From Cristatella mucedo (lineage: Eukaryota > Bryozoa > Phylactolaemata > Cristatellidae), in contig WPIO01000186.1 of the NCBI GenBank assembly GCA_009760855.2, forward strand, positions 60,001-124,000: a stretch of DNA of 64,000 bases. Direction: 5' to 3'. The translations under genes and the position numbers were made by a program. The notes below the pieces were generated by a model. The model was given only the letters and a program-made list of their open reading frames with translations. It was not told the origin of the DNA and searched no databases. Below, in pieces: positions 43,264 to 53,811 of the stretch. Every line of letters starts with the position of its first letter. Within the stretch, counting starts at the first letter, position 1.

Positions 43264-44988
43264 TTGTCTCACTCTGCACGTGGGAATAATGTGCCTTTTA
43301 TACTGAATAATTTGTCAGCCTTCTTTACCGAAAAAATTGTGCACATTTGTGCCTCCGTAAAGCCCCCTCCGAGTATAGCAATCGTGGAGTCACATCCAGT
43401 GACCTTTCTTAAAAGGTTCTCCGAGGTTTCTGCACGCAATATCGCTACCTTAATAAGGTCTAGTAAAAAGAATATGTCTCCGGAGGACATTGTACCATCA
43501 TATCTGTGATCTTCACTGATCGACCAGCCTAGCGCTGTTATAAGAGAGATTATTGATGCTTCTTTAATAAAGGGGGTTGTACCCAAGTCCTTCAAATCGG
43601 CACTCGTTTGACCATATTTAAAATGCCTAGTTTAGATACAGAAGTTCTTCCAAACTATCGCCCAGTTTCTCTTCTTCCTATCTTTTCAAATATTTTTGAA
43701 AAAATGGTCGCTAAGCAGACGGTTGCACCTATTGAAACGACTAAATTGTCACAAACATTTCAATCACAGTTCAAGAAGCAGCACTCCACTGAAACTGCTC
43801 TCCTCCGTGTTAACAATGACATTCAATGTGGCAACAACGACGGGAATGTCACTGCCCTAGCTCTGCTAGATCTGTCAGTTGCCTTTGACACCATTGATCA
43901 CAATGCTCCACTTAGACGATCTAGAATAGCGATCGGTCTGGCTGACGAGGCTCTGGGGTGGTTCAAATCTTACTTGTCTGAGCGTGTTCAAACAGGGTCG
44001 TATGGGGTCAGGTCTTACACATAAAACGCTTCATCTGTGGAATCCACTAAGAGTCCGTCCTAGGTCCCTTGCTGTGCTCTATTTGTACTCAACCTCTGGT
44101 AAAAGTTGTTATAGCACGTGGAATAGGATATCACATTTATGCTGTGGAGGCTCAGATGTATTTGTCATTAACACCGTCGGATACTGCTGCAGCAACTGAT
44201 AAACTGACTGCTTGTCTTGCCAACATTAGATCCTGAATGACGGGAAACATCTTGAAACTAAATGACGATAAAACCGATCTGCTGCTCATAGGACACCCTA
44301 AGCGTATGGCTGGATTAAAAGGCTTTGTTCTTCCAAGAGTTTATGCTGTTGGGCGACCATCACCACGAACGCGAAATGTAGGTGTCATTTTTCGATAGCT
44401 GCCTAGATTCTAAAGCTTCATTCAGATGACTGCTTCTACAGCTCGCCATCACGTCCAATTCCTACCCAAGATTAGGATCTTTCTTCTACAGTGGCTTTCA
44501 AAAATTTAACTTGCTAGTTAGTTCTGTCTCGGCTTTATTTTTATAATTCCCTTTTGGCTGGGCTGCCAAAGAAAGAAACTACGCCACTGCAGCTGACTAT
44601 GAATAAGGCTGCACAGCTACTTTTCAAGTCCTAAAGGTTTGACCACGTGTCTCCTTTGCTACATGAGCTTGGATAGCTGCCGGTTGATTGGTGGAAAAAG
44701 AGCGAAGTTCATATGCTGACCCACAAGGCCCGCCACTGCTTGGCTAATTCATACCTAGCTGAACTGGTTCACGGGTTTCAGCCTCTTCATGTTCTCAGGT
44801 CATGTATGGACGATTAACTAGCTGCTCCATTCCTCTGATTAAAGACCGTTGGCAAAAGAAGCTTTTGCTTTGCAGGTCCTAGACTGTGGAAATCGCTTCC
44901 ACAATTCTTATGCAACGACAACTACTCTCCTGCTGCCGACTATGGCTCATCTTTTTCCAGCAGTGATGAGCTGCTACTTCCATGCTAC
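43264..44988 (+). pseudogene. LINE-B reverse transcriptase, interrupted
   Basis: The linker reads NNLSAFFTEKIVHICASV and ESHPVTFLKRFSEVS. RT entry is at 43608: DTEVLPNYRPVSLLPIFSNI, FEKMVAKQTVAPIETTK, FQSQFKKQHSTETALLRVNN, NVTALALLDLSVAFDTIDHN and LGWFKSYLSERVQ. The catalytic region near 44130 is decayed (no clear YADD). KLNDDKTDLLLIGHPKR-like sequence at 44257-44310 precedes the post-RT part. Coding continues to 44988, where LINE-A is inserted, and LINE-B resumes at 45338. Confidence 0.8.
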
Positions 44989-45337
44989 TACTAATAATAA
45001 TAATTTATTTGATAAAGCGCCCTCTGAGAACTTAATCTCTTTCTAGGCGCTTTACATTTGCTGCAAAGGGAAATTAAATTGAATGGTAAGTAAAATCATG
45101 CTTGAAAAACAAACAAAATGAATAACATGGTTAGGGGTGACATGAACAGGGTCAGCATGCAAATGTGGTTAGTGGAAGCATGCACAGTGTCAGCACGCAT
45201 AAGCTCGTGAAGGACGAATCACAGGGACCCACTAAATGCTGTCCTAAATAGATGTGTTTTTAAGTTCCTTTTAAATGTGGTCAGGTCAGGGGATGTTCTG
45301 ACGCAGGTCAGGAGGGAGTTCCAGGCTTTGGGAGCAT
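44989..45337 (-). mobile_element. LINE-A inserted into LINE-B
   Basis: Tail (TAATAATAATAATTT), hairpin (AAAGCGCCCTCTGAGAACTT ... CTAGGCGCTTTAC), 3' UTR and the last codons in reverse orientation, truncated at GGGAGCATT. LINE-B sequence on both sides is continuous (TTCCATGCTACT ... CTACTCATTAGCTC), which proves the nesting. Confidence 0.9.
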
Positions 45338-45533
45338 TGACTACTCATTAGCTCAACTGCTCTCCAGACTCTGCTACGCTTCTCACTTCCTCTGTGTTAC
45401 ATGAGGTGAAGTCTGTCGGCTACCGAAGGCGTACCGAAAGTCGCTTAGGCTGTGAGTGAGCTATACGAAACTCTCCTGAGTAACAACCACACAGTCTTTA
45501 TGGCTTTGTGGAGTTACAGACGGAGATACATAT
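45338..45533 (+). mobile_element. LINE-B, 3' end continuing after LINE-A insertion
   Basis: CTCAACTGCTCTCCAGACTC, GTGAAGTCTGTCGGCTACCG, GCTTTGTGGAGTTACAGACG and GAGATACAT complete the copy begun at 42590. The TGTAA tail is nearly absent. Confidence 0.85.
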
Positions 45534-46215
45534 GTAAAAGTGTGGTTAGCGGCAGCATGCAGGCATAAGCATGTGAAGGATGACTCGGAATGATTATCTT
45601 GTATAAATTGGTTCGTGGTTTTTGTTTTTTTAATGCGGACAAATCAGGAGAGGTCGTGACGAAGGTCGGGAATGAGTTCCAGACTTTAGGAGCATACGAA
45701 CTAAACGCACGGTCTCCAAAGGATTTGATGTTTGTACGATGTATAAGTAAAAAAATATATAGTTTTCGAAAAGTGGGTGGTACGACGCTTGGCCTGGTTG
45801 GACAACAGATTTGATAGGTAGGTCTGAGCTAAAGAATGAAGGGACCTAAGAGTGATCGACAAAACCTTGAAGTCAATGTGTTATTTGACTGAGAGCCATA
45901 GCAGATCGGTGAGAATTATTGGGATGTGGCAACTGCAGCCGACAAGCCTAGCCGCAGAGTTTTGGACCAGCTTTAAGCGTCTGATTGCACGTGCAATTTG
46001 ACCTGCAAGCAGCGAGTAACAGGATCCAATACGGGAGATTATAAATCCATGGAGCAATTTAGATGTGGTATTTCGGTCTAAATGGGCCCGAATTTCAGCA
46101 ATGCTATGTAGCTGAAGATAGGCAGACTTGAAAGTGGAGCTGATGGGGTCATCCAAGGAAAGGTCACTTTGGAACGTGACACCTACATTTTGAGCAGATT
46201 CAATGCTCTGCCAGT
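45534..46215 (-). mobile_element. LINE-A, internal to C-terminal, no tail
   Basis: Reverse LINE-A from the 3' UTR (GTGGTTAGCGGCAGCATGC) through coding (TGAGTTCCAGACTTTAGGAG; minus frame CSCHIPIILTDLLWLSVK) to the SARNLGV-type region near 46200. The hairpin end is missing because it joins LINE-B at 45534. Confidence 0.8.
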
Positions 46216-46224
46216 ATCTATTGT

Positions 46225-46750
46225 AATAACAATAATAGGAATAATAATGCACTTGATAAAGCGCCCTCAGAGAACTCAATTTCTCTCTAGGGGCTTTGCA
46301 TTTGCTGCAAAAGGGAAATGCAATTGAATGGTAAGTAATATCGTGCTTGATAAACAAACAACATGAATAACATGGTTAGAAGTGACATGCACAGGGTCAG
46401 CATGCAAAGTTGGTTAGTGGCAGCATGCACAGTGTCAGCACGCCTAAGCACACTACGGACGAATGACAGGGACCACCTAAATGCTGTCCTAAATAGGTGC
46501 GTTTTTTAAGTTCTTTTTAAATGGGCTGACGTCAGGGGATGTTCTGTCGAAAGTCGGGAGGGAGTTCCAGGCTTTGGAAGAATACGAACCAAATGCATGG
46601 TCTCCATTAGATTTGAGATTTGTACGAAATATTGGTAAACTGTTGGAATCCGAAAAGCAGGTGGTACGATGCTTGGCCTGGTGGGGGGAGTATATCTGAG
46701 AGATAGGCAGGAGCCAAAGAAGGAAGGGACCTAAAAGTGAGCGACAAACA
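46225..46750 (-). mobile_element. LINE-A, 3' end and C-terminus
   Basis: Tail, well-kept hairpin (AAAGCGCCCTCAGAGAACTC ... TAGGGGCTTTGC), 3' UTR, then coding to GGAAGGGACCTAAAAGTGAG. On the minus strand near 46720-46640 it reads CLSLTFRSLPSLAPAYLSDI. Confidence 0.85.
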
Positions 46751-46754
46751 AAAT

Positions 46755-47325
46755 ACCATCAGGCTACTGCAGCTTGCAACGAATAAAGGCTGCTTTAAGA
46801 ATTCCAATGGTTTGACCAAATGTCTTGTTTGCTGAAGGAGCTTAATTGGCTGTCGGTTGATTTACGGATACAGAATAAAGTTCTAACCTTCATCAATTTT
46901 GGCTCCTTTTTACCTAGCTGTAATGCTGTACCAGTTTCAGCCTCCACCTGCCCTCAGGTCCTCGGTGAACAATAAATCATTATTTTATTCCTCCGCTTAA
47001 GACCGTTGGTGACAGGAGATTTAGCTCAATAGCTCAGTGACTGGGGAATCACTTCTACAGTGCTGAAACAATAACAGCTGCTCTCCTGCGGCACGTCCAT
47101 TTCATCAGTCCTTTGCTGCTAAACTCGTATCACTCAGTACCTTAACCGCTGTTTCGACTCACAAAGGCATCTAAATTTCTCTTTTTTATGTGAAATTAAG
47201 TCTCTAGACTACCGAATGCATGCCAAAAGACGCTTAGGCAGTTTTCTCTAAAAATAACTATTCTTCTTAGCACCTGCGTAGTGTATGTGGCCCTTTTGGA
47301 GTTACTGACGAAGATACATTACGTT
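46755..47325 (+). mobile_element. LINE-B, C-terminal coding and 3' end, degenerate
   Basis: GACTACTGCAGC-like GGCTACTGCAGCTTGCAACG, AAAGGCTGCTTTAAGAATTC, GAGCTTAATTGGCTGTCGGT and the 3' end TTTTGGAGTTACTGACGAAG, ATACATTACGTTAC (tail) follow LINE-B order. Many indels are present. Confidence 0.75.
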
Positions 47326-47705
47326 ACAAACCTCAAATCCTAAAAACCGTGCCTTAGTTTGTATGCTCCAAAAACCTTGAACTCACTCCCGACTGACATC
47401 CCTTGATCCCCCCCCGACAAGACATTTAAAAAGAAACCAAAAACGCACGTGTTCTACATTGCATTTAGTGAGTCCTCTTTATTCTTTCTAAGCGGGCTTA
47501 TGCTTGCTGGCAATTTGCATGCTGCCATCAACCTTTTTTGTATGTTGATACTGAGCATTTCACCTATAACCACTTTATCATTGTTGACATTGATATATTT
47601 TTACCGTAAATCATTCAATTTTGCTTCCTTTACCGCGAACGTAAACTGCTTAGAAAGAGAAATTTTTAATGAGGGTGCAATAAAAAACTATTATTTCTAA
47701 TAATA
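47326..47705 (+). mobile_element. LINE-A, C-terminus and 3' end, degenerate
   Basis: AAACCTCAAATCCTAAAAAC, GAACTCACTCCCGACTGACA and AAGACATTTAAAAAGAAACC, then the 3' UTR and a decayed hairpin (AACTGCTTAGAAAGAGAAAT) with TAATAATATTG. A run of C at 47410-47417 is an added indel. Confidence 0.75.
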
Positions 47706-48677
47706 TTGTTAATGAGAATTTAACCTTGGAGTTACTCAGGAAAATCTTAATAGCAGACATAAGGACTTTTGGCTTTCGAATCTGTAATTTAACACCGTTA
47801 GTACAGAAGCTAGACTTAGTCTTTACTGTGAAAGGTTGGTATTTGCTACCATCTACTCCAGTTCGCTCGTCGATGAAAAGTCTTTTGATATCGCATTCTT
47901 ACTCTAGGAGCTAAAGCTTTAGCTTAGTCGATCTAACTAGTTAAATTTTTTGGGATCAACCCAATACTGACGTGTCGAGGAGGCACAGTGTGCGAAGCCA
48001 AAGGTGCAAATCATCAAGTATGGTATCAAGTATAGTATCAACAATGGTCGTTTTGTAGCATTCATCTAGTTAGGATAGTTGAAAAAAAGCGAGCAAGCAG
48101 TGGTGCGGGGCCTTGACGCTATAGGGCAGGCTTGCCGTTCCTTACATCCTGAAAGATATAAGTCTAAATGAGTACGCATTATTATCGCTACTCAATCTGA
48201 CTGGCTGGAGAGTCTTCTGATTCGCCTTTGCTTGTTTGTAAGTAAGTACGACGATTTGGTTTTTGGCACGGCTGCCCATAATTGTTACCGTTTTGATTTA
48301 TAGCAATTAGTTTTTTCTGTTTCTAGAATTTAATTTCGGAGCGGCTGCAAAGACATTACACTATTTTTTCATGCGCCGTATAAAAGACCTCCCAAGCCAA
48401 TACCTTGGGACAAAATTCCTCTTTCCTCAGGTACGTGACGCTGCCGCTCAGTAATTGGTAGGCGGGGTGGGTCGGCCATGTGTGACACTCCTGTTGCTCA
48501 GTTATCGAGATGTGGCCAGAGCCTTAAGATATTATCTGAGAATTCGTAAAGCTACAATCACTGCCGGAATTAAGATCTTTAGATACCCAGTTCGTTATTA
48601 CGTTTAGAATTGTGCAATCGGGAGCTTACTCTTAGTTTGCATCGGAATCGCCGAAAATCATTTCGTTAGAGAGCACC
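47706..48677. other. Unassigned; putative 5' flank of the gene start at 48678
   Basis: No repeat is recognised. A 62-codon plus frame at 47726-47914 has no supporting features. If 48678 is a real start, about 48500-48677 would hold the promoter and 5' UTR. No clear TATA box or initiator was identified. Confidence 0.3.
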
Positions 48678-48689
48678 ATGGCGGAGCAG
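48678..48689 (+). CDS. Candidate first coding exon (MAEQ)
   Basis: GAGCACCATGGCGGAGCAG is followed at once by GTAAGTGAC. The start sits in an ideal vertebrate/invertebrate-type Kozak context (CACCATGG), and the donor is near-consensus. It encodes Met-Ala-Glu-Gln and ends in phase 0. The next candidate exon at 49068 begins in phase 0. The combination is suggestive but short, so chance cannot be excluded. Confidence 0.4.
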
Positions 48690-49067
48690 GTAAGTGACAT
48701 CTCCAATGCACTTCAGGCCAGCGGATATTAGTTGAAATCGCCTAGCCCTTCCTCATTAAGGTGTAGGCAGCTTCTCTCCTTCTATGGCCATACTACAGAT
48801 AATGACTTTCCGGGCTGTATTTTGTGGACCCCGCATCTCTTACTTCTCCATTTGATACCTTCTTTGGTTGAAGTGTGGGTAAATGCAAACCCTTTATTCT
48901 GGAAGATTTAAAGCCATGAAAAGGAAAAACTGCTTGAAGACTATATAAACGTTCGCCGCAATAAGAATTAAGTGTAACATCTGTATTAGTTTAACACCCA
49001 CGCGAGCGTAAATCCACGTCGTAGCTCTCCGTAACGCCTTTGGATAACTTCTTTTGTTTCATTACAG

Positions 49068-49120
49068 GAAGAATGGAATGAAACAGTAAGCGAACGCAGA
49101 CTAAAAAGTGAAGAGCAGAG
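49068..49120 (+). CDS. Candidate second exon (EEWNETVSE...)
   Basis: The acceptor CTTCTTTTGTTTCATTACAG ends at 49067. The exon is open in phase 0, giving EEWNETVSERRLKSEEQ with two bases left before the donor-like AG|GTAAAG at 49121. Joined to 48678-48689 it gives a highly charged N-terminus. No family is recognised. Further exons were not found within the next 500 bases, and later exons would have to lie past the LINE-rich DNA. Confidence 0.4.
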
Positions 49121-49670
49121 GTAAAGAGAGTGATTTTTTGCTACTACCCGTCTCGACTCAAGACGAGAAGCTATAATAAAAAGCTTATTCCTCACAACTC
49201 TGTTAAAGATGGCAATCAAATTGAAATTAATACATCGCTCCGTACGAGATTAATCCATCACTTAGGCATCGTCTACTGTTAGAGATAGATACGGAAACTG
49301 CTGCCAAGGTTTTCGAACGTAAATGTTACAACAAGTTAGTCTATATTATCTTACAGCTACAGCTGTATTATAAATAAGATAACCACAACATTTGTAGCGT
49401 GCCACAGTAAGAGCAGCTTTCAGCTTTCAGCTTTCTGTAGCCTGTGTAAGCGAGAGCCGTGTGTTCGATTCGAATAGATACGCTTGCCGAAATAAAAGCT
49501 GTGGTATGTCGCTGTCATTTATTTCTTCCAAGATATAGGCGGACGTATCACTTGCCACCTTAAACAGTCTTGATGCTAGGGCAGGTTTCAGCTCTGATGA
49601 CGCCCGGAAATCGTGCTGCATCTTCCATTGCTATCTCTTTTTAAGTAAGGAGAAAGGAGATGACCATGGA
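49121..49670. other. Unassigned; minus-strand open frame
   Basis: A minus-strand frame (49621-49427, 64 codons) reads LASRLFKVASDTSAYILEEI, then NDSDIPQLLFRQAYLF. It looks protein-like in composition but has no convincing splice sites and no recognised domain. Confidence 0.25.
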
Positions 49671-49673
49671 GAA

Positions 49674-50185
49674 ATAATAATAATAATAATGCACTTGATA
49701 AAGCACCCTCAGAGAACTTAATCGCTCTCTAGGTGCTTTACATTTGCTGCAAAGGGAAATGCAATTGAATGGTGAGTAAAATCGTGCTTGATAAACAAAC
49801 GAAATGAATAACATGGTTAGGGGTGACATGCACCGGGTCAGCATGCAAACGTGGTTAGTGGCAGCATGCACAGTGTCAGCACGCATAAGCATATCAAGGA
49901 CGAATCACAGGGACCCACTAAATGCTGTCCTAAATAGGCGTGTTATTAAGTTCTTTTTAAACGTGGTCAGGTTAGGGGATGTTCTGACCCAGGTCGGGAG
50001 GGAGCTCCAGGCTTTGGGAGCATACGAACTAAATGCACGGTCTCTAAAGGATTTGAGGTTTGTACGGGGTATTTGTAGACTGTTTGATTCCGAAAAGCTG
50101 GTGGTACGATGCTTGGCCTGATGGGGGAGTAGATCTGAGAGATAGGCTGGAGCCAAAGAATGAAGTGACCCAAAAGTGAGCCAGT
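49674..50185 (-). mobile_element. LINE-A, 3' end and C-terminus, well preserved
   Basis: Tail (ATAATAATAATAATG), hairpin, 3' UTR and about 75 C-terminal codons. On the minus strand 50219-49905 is open and reads SLHSLAPAYLSDLLPHQAKH, SSYAPKAWSSLPTWVRTSPN. The region is nearly the inverse of 50990-51500. Confidence 0.9.
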
Positions 50186-50292
50186 GATTTTCCCACACCT
50201 TTATGTTTCTGATATTCATTCATGACTTTCAGGACCTGCTGGTGTTTTAGCGTGATGAAATTAAATCTAATGTAACATAGCTCAATTTGTAA

Positions 50293-51500
50293 CCTCTGAA
50301 ATATGGAGTACCTCAGGGCTCAGTACTAGGTCCGGTTCTTTTCACGGTTTATACTCTCCCTCTTGCTGATGTGATTGCCAAGCACAATCTAGGCTTTCAC
50401 TTCTATGCAGATGACACTCAGTTGTACCTTTGCTTTGATCCCTCACAGCCTTCGAGCACCTCAAATTCTCTTAACCCACTAGCTGCATGCATTGTTGACA
50501 TCCGCACATGGATGGCAGCAAATTTTCTAAAACTAAACGATGATAAAACTAACTTACTAGTTATGGGCAAACCCAGTGTGATCCAGAGATTGGAAAGGCT
50601 GAAGCTCAAAATTGGCTCTGCCAGCATATCTCCAGTTGAATCAGCTCGAAATCTAACTGTCATATTCCAAAGCGACCTCTCGTTAGACGACCACATCAGC
50701 TCCACAGTCAAATCCGCCTATTTTCAGCTTCATAACATTGCTAAAATTCGGGCCTGCTTAGATAAAAATACCACGTCCAAGTTGGTTCATGCATTCGTGA
50801 CATCTTGTCTCGACTTCTGCAACTCACTGCTTACTGGCCTACCAGCATGTGCGATCAGGCGATTGCAGCTGGTGCAAAACTCTGCAGCTAGGCTTGTCTG
50901 TCGTGAGCGTAGCACTTGCCACATTACTTCACTTCTCGCCGACCTGCACTGGCTACCAGTCAAGCAACGGATTGACTTCAAGGTTTTGTCCCTCATTTTT
51001 AGGTCCATTCATTCTATGGCTCCAGCCTATCTCTCAGATATACTACCCCATCAGGCTAAGCATCGTACCACCCGCTTTTCGGAATCCAACAGTCTAGAAA
51101 TACCTCATTTAAACCTTAAATCCTTTGGAGACCGTGCATTTAGTTCATATGCTCCCAAAGCCTGGAACTCCCTCCCGACCTGCGTCAGAACATCCCCTGA
51201 CCTGACCACTTTTAAAAGGAACTTAAAAACACACCTATTTAGGACAGCATTTAGTGGGTCCCTGTGATTCGTCCTTCATAAGCTTATGCGTGCTGACACT
51301 GTGCATGCTGCCACTAACCACATTTGCATGCTGACCCTGTGCATGTCACCCCTAACCATATTATTCATTTCGTTTGTTTTTTCAAGCATGATTTTACTTA
51401 CCAATCAATTGCATTTCACTTTACAGCAAATGTAAAGCGCCTAGAGAGAGATTAAGTTCTCTGAGGGCGCTTTATCAAGTGAATTATTATTATTATTATA
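50293..51500 (+). CDS. LINE-A RT C-terminal half, intact frame with YADD
   Basis: The frame is open from about 50293 to the natural stop at 51265-51267, and the native 3' UTR, hairpin and (ATT)n follow to 51500. It starts in [20 protein letters not shown] (RT motif with PQG) and keeps the catalytic [12 protein letters not shown] near 50395-50430. Then come NDDKTNLLVMGKPSVIQRLE, SISPVESARNLTVIFQSDL, LVHAFVTSCLDFCNSLLTGL, LQLVQNSAARLVCRERS, and the C-terminus APKAWNSLPTCVRTSPDL ... FRTAFSGSL. No stop or frameshift is seen over about 320 codons, unlike every other copy here. It is 5' truncated, so it cannot move by itself. It suggests recent activity of the family. Confidence 0.85.
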
Positions 51501-52400
51501 ACTCCACAAAGCCACAAAGACTACTTGGGCATTACGATGAGAGTTTTGTGTAGCACACTCACAGCCTAAGCGGGTTTCGGTACTCATTCGGTAGCCTACA
51601 AACTTCGTCTCACGCGACAAAGAGAAAATGGGAAGCATAGCTGAGTCAGGAAAGCCGCTGAGGTAGTGAGTACCATGAAAGTAGCAGCTCGAGACCGTTA
51701 GACCGGATGTGCGATAGTCAGCAGCAGCAGATTACTTGTCTTTGCGTAAGGATCGTGAAAGGGATTTCAACAGTCAACAGGACCTGCAAACAAAAAACCA
51801 ACCTTTCAACAGGACCTGCAAAGCCAAACTTTCTGTTGCAAACGGTCTTTCAGAGGAGAAAAGGAACACCTAACTTACTGTCCATAAGGACGAGAGGGCA
51901 CGAGGAGGCTGAAACATATGTACCATTTCAGCTAGGTAGGGAGGAACCGAGCCGTAGCCGGACTTGTGGGTCAGCATGGGAACTTTGCTTTGTATAACTG
52001 TGTTGGTGTCTGTGTGGCGCGCGAGCGTGTGTGTGTGTGTTTGTGTGTGTGTGCTGTGTGGAATGTGAGTCAGCGTATTACTTTGTTTTGCATCTGTTGA
52101 TCAACCGGCAGCCATCCTAGCTGTTTTAGCTGTATGTTTCTGTTTTTGCAGATGCATATTCAAACCTCTGGGATTTTCAAAGTAGCCTTGCAGCCATATT
52201 CATCGCCAGCTGCAGAGGCCTGGTTACTTTTTCAGTAGCCAAGCCAAAAGGAAATTAAAATAATCTAGCCGAGACCAAACTAAAGAGCTTGTTAAATGTT
52301 CATTCAGCCACTACGGAATACAACTCCTAATCTTGGATCGGGATCGGAAGTGATTGCTAGCTGTAGAAGCAATCTACTTAACGAAGCTTTTAAAATGTAT
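51501..52400 (-). pseudogene. LINE-B, C-terminal coding and 3' UTR, with GT-rich interruption
   Basis: AACTCCACAAAGCCACAAAG, CACAGCCTAAGCGGGTTTCG, AGAGAAAATGGGAAGCATAG and TTGTGGGTCAGCATGGGAAC are in family order from the 3' UTR. A GT-rich block at 52000-52080 interrupts the coding part, which resumes at 52085 (TTTGCATCTGTTGATCAACC). It starts right after the (ATT)n of the LINE-A copy and lacks its TGTAA tail. Confidence 0.8.
52000..52060. repeat. GT-rich microsatellite
   Basis: GTGTTGGTGTCTGTGTGG, GCGCGCGAGC and then (GT)n with a few interruptions, inside LINE-B. Confidence 0.9.
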
Positions 52401-52410
52401 GCAGTTGTCT

Positions 52411-52412
<2 letters not shown>

Positions 52413-52445
<33 letters not shown>

Positions 52446-52484
52446 ATATATATATATATATATACATGTATATATATATATATA
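52413..52484. repeat. (TA)n microsatellite with TG/CA interruptions
   Basis: About 70 bases of TATATA broken by TATGTATG and ACATG. It lies between LINE-B and the A/T tail of a reverse SINE-B. Confidence 0.95.
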
Positions 52485-52612
52485 ATTCCTTTGTATAGTA
52501 CCCCAGGATAACTTAATTGCTATTCAGGCGCTTAGCATATGCCTCAGGGCTCGAGCCCACGACCTCAGAAACGCCTTGGTCGGGGCGAGCACCTTAACCA
52601 CTGGACAGGATG
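52485..52612 (-). mobile_element. SINE-B
   Basis: Reverse order: AATTCCTTTGTATAG, GTACCCCAGGATAACTTAAT ... TTCAGGCGCTTAGCATAT (hairpin), CAGGGCTCGAGCCCACGACC (B box), CTTGGTCGGGGCGAGCACCT and TAACCACTGGACAGG (A box). Confidence 0.9.
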
Positions 52613-52920
52613 CACAGGTTTTTCATGTCAACTATAAAAACCTGATGGCCTTTGGTTTTGCCGCCGATACTTATGTAAGCCTCCTTAGGGCCCCTCGGGT
52701 TAGCGCACCGTCCCCCGGTTTAACCAACACTACACAAGCGCTCTGTGGATTCTGCCATTCCGTCAAGGTCATTTAATTAATGCGAACAAGCGATGGATCT
52801 TAGCCGTCATCACGTACAATCCGGCATTCCCCTACAACAATTTTCCATGGCACCAGCGGCGCTTTATATGGGGGCTCATCTGAATACTAGCGACTTTGGT
52901 TAATAAACCGGTCACTTAAT
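52613..52920. other. Unassigned DNA
   Basis: Nothing recognisable. A 66-codon frame at 52576-52776 overlaps the SINE and is not supported. Confidence 0.3.
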
Positions 52921-53200
52921 GTTGCAACGCCGAAGGCTCGGCGGGGTAAGCTTGACCTGCCGCTTACCTAGCGGCGTAGCCTATCGCCTAACGCCGTTCG
53001 GTGCGCGCCTACGCGCAATAAGCTGGCCGCCACGAAACGAGCGTTTCTGGCGCTGACCTGCTTACCGTTACTAAAGGGGGTCGTGAGTCCGCGGCGTGAA
53101 TTGGAAAGCGAGACACACAAATTGGGGATTTTACTGAACTTTATTCGCAAGCGCACAAAGTCGCTGCGCGTCTAGTTCAGCTTTATCTCCACACTCCTCG

Positions 53201-53535
53201 CACGTTCAACACTCTTGCGGAGGGAATACTCCTCTACACTAAGCGCGACCCGGACCCTAAACCCTAACCGATGAACTAGGAATCCGTTCCCACCTGTGCC
53301 GAGGGAATACCCCAAACACGCCAACTTAAACACTCGAGCGGAGGGAGTACTTCTCCACACTGAAGTGCGAACCGGAGTCTAAACCCTACCCGGTGAACTA
53401 GAACTCGGTTTCCACCAGTGCGACCGGAATACTCCACACACGCCAACTCAAGCACTCCTGCGGAGGAAATACTTCACACTGAAGCGCGACCCGGAGCCTA
53501 AACCCTACCCGGTGAACTAGAGCTCCACACACGCC
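53201..53535. repeat. About 120-bp tandem repeat, three units plus a partial
   Basis: Units start near 53201, 53317 and 53439, with a partial at 53530 (spacing 116, 122 and 91). Shared landmarks are CACGCCAACT, GCGGAGGGAATACT, GAAGCGCGACCCGGAG, CCTAAACCCTACCCGGTGAA and CTAGAACTCGG. The first unit is the most divergent. Confidence 0.85.
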
Positions 53536-53811
53536 GACTACGCCTAGCTCGCGCCGGCAAATCCCTATGCCGAGAGCACGTGCTAGCGCGCACACACACG
53601 ACACAAAAGAAACACAAAACACGAATGAACACACAAAATGCCAGCTCGGGCGCGATACGACCGTGTTCGGTGGGGTTCCACCGAATCCTCCTAGAGCTGT
53701 CTCGTCCTGTTCCGTCAATCGCTGGCGAACAGCCCGCCCTCCTCCCTCGCTTCCAGAGAAAACGAGTCCGACGGCGGAGCCGGACCAAAGACAGAAGACC
53801 ACAGACAAAAA

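Noticed and set aside
47726-47914. 62-codon frame as receptor tail for the exons upstream
   Set aside because: Does not share the IYS/VSPE pattern, has no acceptor, and its composition is not tail-like.
53248-53270. Telomere-like CCCTAAACCCTAACC
   Set aside because: Only two units, within a 120-bp repeat whose other copies read CCTAAACCCTACCC; it is part of the repeat and not a telomere.
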